From: Azotobacter vinelandii CA | GTDB lineage: Bacteria; Pseudomonadota; Gammaproteobacteria; Pseudomonadales; Pseudomonadaceae | Assembly (NCBI RefSeq): GCF_000380335.1 | Contig: NC_021149.1 | Coordinates: forward strand, 3,338,501 to 3,402,500 | DNA: 64,000 nucleotides | Direction of reading: 5' to 3' | Shown here: positions 57,715 through 64,000 of the stretch, piece by piece | How positions within the stretch are numbered: position 1 is the first letter of the stretch | How the letters are laid out: the number at the start of each line of letters is the position of its first letter | Translations under genes and position numbers: made by a program | The notes under the pieces: generated by a model | What the model was told of the DNA's origin: nothing | The model's database searches: none | The model's input: only the letters and a program-made list of their open reading frames with translations

Positions 57715-57846
57715 TCAGGCGCGCCTGTGGCTAAACCACCAATACCCGAAGTAATAGCCGGCAACCGCGATCCGCCACGCACGAACAGGCGCGGTACGGG
57801 CTGCACCGGCATGGACGAGGGACAGGGAAGCGAGGCTGAGCGGCAT
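57715..57846 (-). CDS. aromatic-rich leader peptide 1 upstream of aroF
   Basis: A 43-residue ORF starting MPLSLASLSLVHAGAARTAP, with the run YYFGYWWF at residues 31-38 just before its end SHRRA. GGAGA lies upstream of the ATG. The codons for the two Trp (TGGTGG, 57736-57741) are complementary to CCACCA at 57676-57681 downstream, giving a possible alternative RNA fold before the terminator. It follows ttcA by 74 bp; a TTGAAA-N18-TAAGGT sequence in between could be a promoter. Confidence 0.78.
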   Translation of the reverse strand: MPLSLASLSLVHAGAARTAPVRAWRIAVAGYYFGYWWFSHRRA

Positions 57847-57920
57847 GATGTTCTCCGTGGGATTTCCGAACCTTACTCCAGTGGCCCGGCGGCTTTCAAG
57901 CCGGGCGTTCGGCCAGGGGC

Positions 57921-58745
57921 TCACAGGTTCACCGCATCGACGAAGCGCGGCGCGGCGCTGTCGTCGATGCGCAGGCCGGCGAAGTCGAACAGCTTGCGGT
58001 CGGCCAGTTGCGAAGGGTGCACGTTCTGCAGGGCGCGGAACATGATCTCGGTGCGTCCCGGCGACTGGCGCTCCCACTCGCGCAGCATTTCCTTGACCAC
58101 CTGGCGCTGCAGGTTTTCCTGGGAACCGCAGAGGTTGCAGGGGATGATCGGGAATTCCTTCAGCTTCGCGTAGGCTTCGATGTCCGTCTCGCTGCAGTAG
58201 GCCAGCGGGCGGATCACCACGTTGCGCCCGTCGTCGGAAAGCAGCTTGGGCGGCATGGCCTTCAGGGTGCCGCCGTAGAACAGGTTGAGGAAGAAGGTTT
58301 CGAGAATGTCGTCGCGATGATGGCCGAGCGCCATCTTGGTCGCACCGATCCGGTCGGCGAAGGTATAGAGGGTGCCGCGGCGCAGGCGCGAGCACAGCGA
58401 GCAGGTGGTCTTGCCCTCGGGAATCTTCTCTTTGACCACCGAGTAGGTGTCCTTCTCGATGATGTGGTAGTCGACGCCGATGGACTTCAGGTAGGTCGGC
58501 AGCACCTCCTCGGGAAAGCCCGGCTGCTTCTGGTCCATGTTCACCGCGACGATCTCGAAGCCGATCGGCGCCACCTTCTGCAGGTAGAGCAGCACGTCGA
58601 GCATGGTGTAGCTGTCCTTGCCACCGGACAGGCAGACCATCACCTTGTCGCCCTCCTCGATCATGTTGAAATCGGTGACCGCCTCGCCGGCCAGGCGGCG
58701 CAGACGCTTCTGCAGCTTGTTCTGATTGACCGAAAGGGTGCCCAT
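57921..58745 (-). CDS. ttcA: tRNA 2-thiocytidine synthetase TtcA
   Basis: A 274-residue PP-loop enzyme that thiolates C32 of tRNA using an Fe-S cluster. PP-loop [13 protein letters not shown]; cluster-binding cysteines in [12 protein letters not shown] and [31 protein letters not shown]. The ATG at 58745 matches the family start. A GC-rich hairpin at 57882-57906 after its stop probably ends the transcript before the aroF leader. Confidence 0.95.
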   Translation of the reverse strand: MGTLSVNQNKLQKRLRRLAGEAVTDFNMIEEGDKVMVCLSGGKDSYTMLDVLLYLQKVAPIGFEIVAVNMDQKQPGFPEEVLPTYLKSIGVDYHIIEKDTYSVVKEKIPEGKTTCSLCSRLRRGTLYTFADRIGATKMALGHHRDDILETFFLNLFYGGTLKAMPPKLLSDDGRNVVIRPLAYCSETDIEAYAKLKEFPIIPCNLCGSQENLQRQVVKEMLREWERQSPGRTEIMFRALQNVHPSQLADRKLFDFAGLRIDDSAAPRFVDAVNL

Positions 58746-59012
58746 GGTGCTGTGGATCCGGAAGGTACGAAAAGCCGGGCATTTTACGCGCAAATCGTCC
58801 GCAAGGGGCGCCGCCTCCCCCTTGTCGTCGGACTGTAATAGTGCCGCGTTATCACCTCCCGCCGAAAGAGAGCGAATCACTCTAAAGCCACGATCTGCGT
58901 GGCCTCCGGGCGACACCTATACTTCGGTTGCAAGGCCGCGGGCCCGGATCGGGGTCTGTCGCAGGCACGGAGGCGCCCAGGAGCGGCCCACACAAAAAAG
59001 AGGAGAGTCGGC

Positions 59013-59612
59013 ATGATCAACCACGTCTGGGGGCTGTTCGCCCATCCCGACCGGGAATGGCAGGAAATCCGTGGCGAAGAGGAAAGCGTCCACCACATGT
59101 ATCTCACCCATGTCCTGTTCCTGGCGGCGATTCCCGCCGTCTCGGCCTTCATCGGTACGACCCAGGTCGGCTGGAACGTGGCCGGCGGCGAGCCGGTCCG
59201 GCTGACGGCGGGAAGCGCGCTGCAGATGAGCCTCATGACCTACCTGGCGATGCTCGCCGGGGTGGCGGTGATGGGCGGCTTCATCCACTGGATGGCGCGC
59301 ACCTACGACGCCAGCCCGAGCCTGACGCAGTGCATCGTGTTCGCCGCCTACAACGCGACGCCGCTGTTCATCGGCGGTCTGGCGGCGCTCTACCCCAGCC
59401 TCTGGCTGGCCATGGTCGTCGGCACCCTGGCGGTCTGCTACACGGCCTACCTGCTCTACGTCGGCCTGCCGACCTTCATGAACATTCCTCGCGAGGAAGG
59501 TTTCCTGTTCTCCAGTTCGGTGCTCGCCGTCGGCCTGGTGGTACTGGTGGCGATGATCGGCATCTCGGTGATCCTCTGGGGCTTCGGCCTGGGCCCGACC
59601 TATATCAGTTGA
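59013..59612 (+). CDS. Yip1-family inner-membrane protein
   Basis: A 199-residue protein with five hydrophobic segments. MINHVWGLFAHPDREWQEIR at the N terminus is the signature of the bacterial Yip1/DUF1282 group, followed by HVLFLAAIPAVSAFIGTTQ and LTQCIVFAAYNATPLFIGGL. Function unknown. GAGGAG precedes the ATG at 59013. Divergent from ttcA. Confidence 0.85.
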   Translation: MINHVWGLFAHPDREWQEIRGEEESVHHMYLTHVLFLAAIPAVSAFIGTTQVGWNVAGGEPVRLTAGSALQMSLMTYLAMLAGVAVMGGFIHWMARTYDASPSLTQCIVFAAYNATPLFIGGLAALYPSLWLAMVVGTLAVCYTAYLLYVGLPTFMNIPREEGFLFSSSVLAVGLVVLVAMIGISVILWGFGLGPTYIS

Positions 59613-59786
59613 ACGCAGCCATCACCCGATCGCGAGGCCGCCCATGAGGCGGCCTCGGTGTTTCCGGGCCTGGAAAAGCCCATCCGGCCGGACCGGCATG
59701 CCCTGCGGCAAGGGACCGACGGACGAAGCGCCGGGCAACCGGGTGCCCGGCTTCGGCATAATGGTGCGCACAGGAGGTAGCGCCCC

Positions 59787-60281
59787 ATGCCCGAATTCAT
59801 TCTTGCCCGCGTCGACGCCTGCTTCCGCCAGGCCGAGGCGTTCTTCGAACGCGACTTCGCGCGCCCGCAGGTCAGCCTGCGGCTGCGCGGCCAGAAGGCG
59901 GGCGTGGCCCATCCGCGGGAAAACCTGCTGCGTTTCAATGCCCAGCTGTATGCGGAGAACCGCGAGGACTTCCTGCGCCAGACGGTGGCCCACGAGGTGG
60001 CGCATCTGGTCGCCTTTCAAATGTTCGGAATGGGCATCAGGCCCCATGGGGAGGAGTGGCAGCGGATCATGCGGGAGGTCTACGGGCTACCGGCCAAGCG
60101 CTGCCACGACTACGTCGTGCAGCGCCGCCGGGTGACCCACTACCTGTACCGCTGCCAGTGCCCGGACGGCGAGTTCCCCTTCAGCGCGCAGCGCCATTCG
60201 CTGGTGCTGCGCGGTCGTCGGTATCTCTGTCGCCGTTGCCGGAGCGTGCTGGAGTTCAGCGGCGAGCAGCGTCTTCAGTGA
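59787..60281 (+). CDS. sprT: SprT family zinc metalloprotease
   Basis: A 164-residue protein with the zinc motif [16 protein letters not shown] and the third ligand in [13 protein letters not shown]-terminal zinc ribbon (YRCQCPD...YLCRRCRS) follows. SprT is related to Spartan proteases. The ATG at 59787 follows GGAGG by 8 bp. Its end overlaps dctA, read from the other strand, by 26 bp. Confidence 0.93.
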   Translation: MPEFILARVDACFRQAEAFFERDFARPQVSLRLRGQKAGVAHPRENLLRFNAQLYAENREDFLRQTVAHEVAHLVAFQMFGMGIRPHGEEWQRIMREVYGLPAKRCHDYVVQRRRVTHYLYRCQCPDGEFPFSAQRHSLVLRGRRYLCRRCRSVLEFSGEQRLQ

Positions 60282-61584
60282 CCAGCACCGGCTCGGCGAC
60301 TGCCTCGACGTCGGCCTCCTTGCCCTGACCGGCCAGTTCGCGCTGCATGCGCTCGCTGTCCAGTTGGCCGCACCAGCGAGCCACCACCACGCTGGCCACG
60401 CCGTTGCCGACCAGGTTGGTCAGAGCGCGGGCCTCGGACATGAAGCGGTCGATGCCGAGAATCAGCGCCAGACCGGCCACCGGCACATGGCCGACCGCCG
60501 ACAGGGTGGCCGCCAGCACGATGAAGCCGCTGCCGGTGACGCCCGCCGCGCCCTTGGAGGCGACCAGCAACACCGCCAGCAGGGTCAATTGCTGGGTCAG
60601 GTCCATCGGCGTATCGGTGGCCTGAGCGATGAACACCGCAGCCATGGTCAGGTAGATCGAGGTGCCGTCGAGGTTGAAGGAATAGCCGGTCGGGATCACC
60701 AGGCCGACTACCGACTTGTGGCAGCCGAGCTTCTCCATCTTGTTCAGCATGCGCGGCAGCACCGACTCGGAAGACGAGGTGCCGAGCACGATCAGCAGTT
60801 CCTCGCGGATGTAGCGGATGAAGCGCAGGATGTTGAAGCCGTTGGCACGGGCGATGCCGCCCAGCACCACCAGGACGAAGAGTATGCAGGTGATGTAGAA
60901 GCACAGCATCAGTTGGCCCAGTTGCAGCAGCGAGCCGACGCCGTACTTGCCGATGGTGAAGGCCATGGCGCCGAAGGCCCCGATGGGCGCGACCTTCATG
61001 ATCATGTTGATGATGCCGAACATCACATGAGCGATGCGGTCGATGAACTCCAGCACCGGACGGCCGTAGTCGCCCATGCGTTGCAGGGCGAAGGCGAAGA
61101 TCACCGAAAAGAACAGCACCTGCAGGATGTCGCCGTTGGCGAAGGCGCCGACCACGGTGCCGGGGATCACGTTGAGCAGGAAGCCGATGGTGCTCTGCTC
61201 GCCGCCGGCCTTGGCATAGGCCGCGACGCTGCCGGCATCCAGGGCCGAGACGTCGACATGCATGCCAACGCCCGGCTGCACCAGGTTGATCACCACCAGG
61301 CCGATGATCAAGGCCACGGTGGAAACGATCTCGAAATACAGCAGCGCGATGCCGCCGGTCTTGCCGACCGCCTTCATGTCCTGCATGCCGGCGATGCCGC
61401 TGACCACGGTACAGAAGATGATGGGGGCGATGGCCATCTTGATCAGCTTGACGAAGCCGTCACCCAGCGGCTTCATCGCCGCCCCGGTTTCCGGATAGAA
61501 ATGACCCAGCGCGATACCGATGGCGATGGCCATCAGCACCTGGACGTACAGGCTCTTGTAGAACGGTTGTTGTTGATTGGACAT
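60256..61584 (-). CDS. dctA: C4-dicarboxylate:cation symporter DctA
   Basis: A 442-residue transporter of the dicarboxylate/glutamate symporter family. It has eight hydrophobic segments plus the re-entrant loops: [33 protein letters not shown] (serine-rich loop), [20 protein letters not shown] and [28 protein letters not shown]. It imports succinate, fumarate and malate with cations. A sigma-54 promoter and an IHF site lie upstream, consistent with RpoN/DctBD control known in pseudomonads. Confidence 0.94.
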   Translation of the reverse strand: MSNQQQPFYKSLYVQVLMAIAIGIALGHFYPETGAAMKPLGDGFVKLIKMAIAPIIFCTVVSGIAGMQDMKAVGKTGGIALLYFEIVSTVALIIGLVVINLVQPGVGMHVDVSALDAGSVAAYAKAGGEQSTIGFLLNVIPGTVVGAFANGDILQVLFFSVIFAFALQRMGDYGRPVLEFIDRIAHVMFGIINMIMKVAPIGAFGAMAFTIGKYGVGSLLQLGQLMLCFYITCILFVLVVLGGIARANGFNILRFIRYIREELLIVLGTSSSESVLPRMLNKMEKLGCHKSVVGLVIPTGYSFNLDGTSIYLTMAAVFIAQATDTPMDLTQQLTLLAVLLVASKGAAGVTGSGFIVLAATLSAVGHVPVAGLALILGIDRFMSEARALTNLVGNGVASVVVARWCGQLDSERMQRELAGQGKEADVEAVAEPVLVTEDAARR

Positions 61585-61708
61585 TTTGGCAAGGTCCTCG
61601 CGAGCGACACCTGAACTCCCTCCATGGAAACCGGCGCCACCGGACTGGGTACCTCCCTCCTCCGGGGAGATTCTTGTAATCCCCGCGAGCGGGGCTGTAC
61701 GGTCGAGG

Positions 61709-61724
61709 AGCAAGGCATATGCCA
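61709..61724 (-). promoter_or_regulatory. sigma-54 promoter of dctA
   Basis: On the minus strand TGGCATATGCCTTGCT matches the -24/-12 consensus TGGCACGN4TTGCW, with the GG and GC pairs at the required 12-bp distance. It lies about 125 bp upstream of the dctA start. Confidence 0.7.
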
Positions 61725-61754
61725 TTCCGTACCCATGAAAAATATATCCTTTTA

Positions 61755-61767
61755 AATCAATCATTTA
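61755..61767 (+). promoter_or_regulatory. IHF site upstream of dctA
   Basis: AATCAATCATTTA fits WATCAANNNNTTR exactly. It lies inside the inverted repeat TTTTAAAT-CAATC-ATTTAAAA, 30-60 bp upstream of the sigma-54 promoter. That is where IHF bends DNA to bring an enhancer-bound activator to the polymerase. Confidence 0.65.
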
Positions 61768-61883
61768 AAAAAACACATTCGGCCGAAAACGCCCGATCGG
61801 GCGGATATCCGCCGCCCGGGAGGCGAGATTCCGCCAGCGACCTGGGCTACCATCGGCAAAACCGACGAAAGGGAGAAATCGGC

Positions 61884-62669
61884 ATGCGTCACTACTTGCC
61901 CGGCCTGCTTCTGCTGGCCTTCAGCAACGCCAGTCTGGCGGAGATCCAGACCCGCGAGCTGACCTACCGGAGCGCCGACGGCACGCCGCTGGTGGGCTAC
62001 TACGCCTACGACGATGCCATCGAGGGGCCGCGCCCCGGCGTGATGGTCGTGCACGAATGGTGGGGACTGAACGACTACGCCAAGCGCCGCGCCCGCGACC
62101 TCGCCGGCCTCGGCTACAGCGCCCTGGCCATCGACATGTACGGCCAGGGCAGGAACACCGAGCACCCGGCCGACGCCCAGGCCTTCATGCAGGCCGCCAC
62201 GGCCAATGCCGAGAACGCCAAGAACCGTTTCCTCGCCAGCCTGGAGCTGCTCAAGGCCCAACCGCGGACCGACGGCCGGAAGATCGCCGCGATCGGCTAC
62301 TGCTTCGGCGGCAAGGTGGTGCTGGACATGGCCCGCCAGGGCGTACCGCTGGCCGGGGTGGTCAGCTTCCACGGCAACCTGTCCGCCCAGACCCCCGCCA
62401 CCCCCGGCAGCGTCAAGGCGCGGATACTGGTCGCCCACGGCGAGGCCGACAGCTTCGTCAGCGACCGGGACATCGCCGACTTCAAGCACGAGATGGAGCA
62501 AGCCGGCGCCGACTACCGCTTCAACAGCTATCCCGGCGCCAAGCACAGTTTCACCAACCCCGATGCCGACGCCCACGCCGGCCACGGCCTGGACATCGGC
62601 TACCAGAAGGAAGCCGACGAACGCTCTTGGGCCGACATGCAGGCTTTCCTCCGGGAAGTCTTCGAATAA
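61884..62669 (+). CDS. secreted dienelactone-hydrolase-family protein
   Basis: A 261-residue alpha/beta hydrolase with a signal peptide (MRHYLPGLLLLAFSNASLA|E). The DLH triad is Cys in IGYCFGGKVVLD, Asp in HGEADSFVS and His in AKHSFTNP; VVHEWWGLNDYAKRRARDLA is a family hallmark. The cysteine nucleophile indicates esterase or lactonase activity, but the periplasmic location makes a role in chlorocatechol breakdown unlikely. Divergent from dctA, sharing its upstream region. Confidence 0.88.
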   Translation: MRHYLPGLLLLAFSNASLAEIQTRELTYRSADGTPLVGYYAYDDAIEGPRPGVMVVHEWWGLNDYAKRRARDLAGLGYSALAIDMYGQGRNTEHPADAQAFMQAATANAENAKNRFLASLELLKAQPRTDGRKIAAIGYCFGGKVVLDMARQGVPLAGVVSFHGNLSAQTPATPGSVKARILVAHGEADSFVSDRDIADFKHEMEQAGADYRFNSYPGAKHSFTNPDADAHAGHGLDIGYQKEADERSWADMQAFLREVFE

Positions 62670-62759
62670 GAACGCGCCCGGGCGGTGGCAAGTGCGCCGC
62701 GGCGTCGCGGTCCGCGAAATCCCCTATCCGCCCGGAGCAGCCCACGGCAGAATGTCGCG

Positions 62760-63470
62760 ATGACTTTCCAGAGCCCCCTGCCCCCCTGCCTGAGCGAGCC
62801 GAGCGCGCACTGGCCGCTGCCTCTGGCGCTGCCCGCCACCGCGCTCCATAGCGCCCGCTTCGACCCGGCCCTGTTGCAGGCCGCCGACTTCACCGCCTGC
62901 GGCATCGCGCCGGTGCGCGGCGTGGCCAAGCGCCAGGCCGAATACCTGGCCGGCCGCCTCTGCGCGCGCCAGGCCCTGCAGCGACTGACCGGCACGCCCG
63001 GCGTACCGGCGGTCGGCGAGGACCGCGCGCCGCAGTGGCCGGCCGGGGTGGTCGGCTCCATCACCCACGGCGACGGCTGGGCCGCCGCCCTGGTCGGACG
63101 GGCCGACGCCTGGTCCGGCCTGGGGCTGGACACCGAACTCCTGCTGCCGGCCGAACGCGCCCGGCACCTGGCCGAACACATCCTCACCCCCGCCGAACTC
63201 GGGCGCCTGAGCGGCACGCCCGAGGCGCAGGCCTGGCTGACCAGCCTGACCTTCTCTCTCAAGGAGAGCCTGTTCAAGGCGCTCTATCCGCTGGTCCGCC
63301 AGCGTTTCTATTTCGAGCATGCCGAACTGCTCGACTGGACTCCCGCCGGAACGGCCCGCCTGCGCCTGCTCCAAGGCCTCGGTCCGGACTGGCCGGCCGG
63401 CAGCCTGCTCGAAGGCCAGTTCGCCTGCGAGAACGGGCGCCTGCTGACCCTGGTCGCCATCCCCGCCTGA
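62760..63470 (+). CDS. pcpS: 4'-phosphopantetheinyl transferase (EntD/PcpS type)
   Basis: A 236-residue enzyme that loads the phosphopantetheine arm on carrier proteins. Motifs in order: RQAEYLAGRLCARQAL, GVVGSITHGDGWAAAL, GLGLDTELLL with metal-binding Asp and Glu, and LTFSLKESLFKALYPLV. Pseudomonads have a single such broad enzyme serving fatty acid and siderophore synthesis, which may also hold here. The ATG is at 62760; upstream in-frame codons are not conserved. Confidence 0.9.
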   Translation: MTFQSPLPPCLSEPSAHWPLPLALPATALHSARFDPALLQAADFTACGIAPVRGVAKRQAEYLAGRLCARQALQRLTGTPGVPAVGEDRAPQWPAGVVGSITHGDGWAAALVGRADAWSGLGLDTELLLPAERARHLAEHILTPAELGRLSGTPEAQAWLTSLTFSLKESLFKALYPLVRQRFYFEHAELLDWTPAGTARLRLLQGLGPDWPAGSLLEGQFACENGRLLTLVAIPA

Positions 63471-63525
63471 ACCCCGGACGGGGCGGAACGGCCGATGCGC
63501 CCATGCTTTCCCGCCACGCCGGAAA

Positions 63526-63541
63526 ACACAAGATATTGTGT
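63526..63541. promoter_or_regulatory. NrdR box
   Basis: ACACAAGATATTGTGT matches the 16-bp consensus ACACWATATATWGTGT at 15 of 16 positions. It is nested in the perfect inverted repeat AAACACAA-GATA-TTGTGTTT. NrdR represses ribonucleotide reductase operons. Confidence 0.6.
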
Positions 63542-63669
63542 TTCTCTGTACGGAGCGGAAATCCGCGCCCGGGGCATCGATTTTCTCCTGTCGACGACAG
63601 GCGGTGCAGGCCAGGCAGACCGCGGCCTGCATCGAAGCATCCTCCCGCCACCCACAGAAGACTCACATT

Positions 63670-63678
63670 TTATCCACA
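63670..63678 (+). promoter_or_regulatory. DnaA box
   Basis: TTATCCACA is an exact strong DnaA box. Taken alone it could occur by chance, but its position between the two NrdR-like sites fits the DnaA control known for nrdAB promoters. Confidence 0.45.
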
Positions 63679-63746
63679 GCCTATCCAGGCCGTCTCGCCT
63701 TGCATAAGCCCCATGCACGCATTATCTTGTATCCCCATTCAGCCAG

Positions 63747-63763
63747 ACCCCTACATATAGGGA
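63747..63763. promoter_or_regulatory. second NrdR-like palindrome
   Basis: CCCTA-CATA-TAGGG is a perfect inverted repeat (63749-63762) whose CTACATATAG core matches 9 of 10 of the NrdR core. The outer bases deviate (CCCC...GGGA), so the assignment is weaker than for the first box. Confidence 0.4.
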
Positions 63764-64000
63764 TATAGATCGGGAGCCGGCCCTCTTCGCAAGTCCTCTG
63801 CAGATTCCAGTCCACGGACTGGTCCAGCCGGTTCCCCATAGTGAAAGACGATATTCAGCCAGCCGCCGATGCGGCTGGCATTGCTTTCGGCGCAGGCTAG
63901 TCGCCGAATTCGCGGGTGTGCCGCCGACGGCGCATACCACTAGATGTTGTGGTTCGGGCCCAGAGGCCGGAACCGCATTCGACAGCACCATGAGGACGTC

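Larger units (their letters stand above)
63471..64000. other. 530-bp right-edge intergenic region, probable nrd promoter
   Basis: No gene was recognised. The region is AT-richer than its surroundings and contains an NrdR-type box, a perfect DnaA box and a second CTACATATAG palindrome. This combination is typical of the region before class Ia ribonucleotide reductase genes, which would lie beyond the window. Open frames on the minus strand (e.g. 63722-63991) have no supporting features. Confidence 0.5.

Noticed and set aside
63722-63991. Possible 89-residue minus-strand gene at the right edge
   Set aside because: No ribosome-binding site or family pattern, and it overlaps the proposed NrdR-like palindrome.

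Overview
The window looks like a chromosome segment of a high-GC member of the Pseudomonadaceae. Gene order and protein sequences repeatedly match blocks known from Pseudomonas aeruginosa: dusA-tal-rssC/rssB-mlaA, DUF4404-cyaB-agt-plcP, ptrB with its small membrane neighbour, rnd-ycgL-ycgN, and the cobalamin block from a TonB receptor to cobS. The transposon and MITE load and the decayed left end would also suit the stutzeri/Azotobacter side of the family. That placement is an inference from memory of these genomes, not the result of a search.

Region 1 (1-9.8 kb) is accessory and decaying. It holds a flavodoxin-like tail, an SDR, two aldo/keto reductases (one exported as a probable lipoprotein), a periplasmic cupin, and remnants of a nitroreductase, an ISL3 transposase, an IclR regulator, an IS630 element and MFS transporters. 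It ends in a broken tyrosine recombinase that abuts the 5' end of dusA. dusA is a known integration hotspot, so this region is best read as the dusA-side part of an old genomic island.

Region 2 (9.9-39.4 kb) is mostly ordinary core chromosome: dusA, tal, an RssB/RssC partner-switch pair, mlaA, cyaB, a phosphate-stress lipid-remodelling pair (plcP-agt), a MarR regulator, recQ, tapT, cysK, a MoxR/VWA pair, a class II amidotransferase, oligopeptidase B, rnd, a 3-mercaptopyruvate-type sulfurtransferase, a tandem pair of proteins resembling a phage family, and a Cys-rich copper-storage-like protein.

Region 3 (39.5-51.5 kb) is a late cobalamin gene block, all on the minus strand. Read in the direction of transcription it runs: B12 riboswitch, TonB-dependent receptor, six-helix membrane protein, cobO, cbiA, bluB, cbiB, cobD, cobQ, cobU, cobT, cobC, cobS. 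Many junctions are 4-base ATGA overlaps. It covers corrinoid uptake, adenosylation, a,c- and later amidations, aminopropanol attachment, dimethylbenzimidazole synthesis and activation, and nucleotide-loop assembly.

Region 4 (51.6-64 kb) holds two different sirtuins around a glutamine amidotransferase and two NlpC/P60 lipoproteins, a 3-methyladenine-glycosylase-like protein, and a DAHP synthase preceded by two aromatic-rich leader peptides and a terminator. It continues with ttcA, a Yip1-family membrane protein, sprT, dctA with a sigma-54 promoter and IHF site, a secreted dienelactone-hydrolase-like enzyme, a phosphopantetheinyl transferase, and a right edge carrying NrdR-type and DnaA boxes.

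The most unusual signal is a pair of about 270-300 bp inverted-repeat elements at 5666-5938 and 27651-27946. They share an identical 43-nt core, but their stems differ by compensatory base changes and their terminal inverted repeats are different. No CRISPR array, rRNA or tRNA gene was seen.
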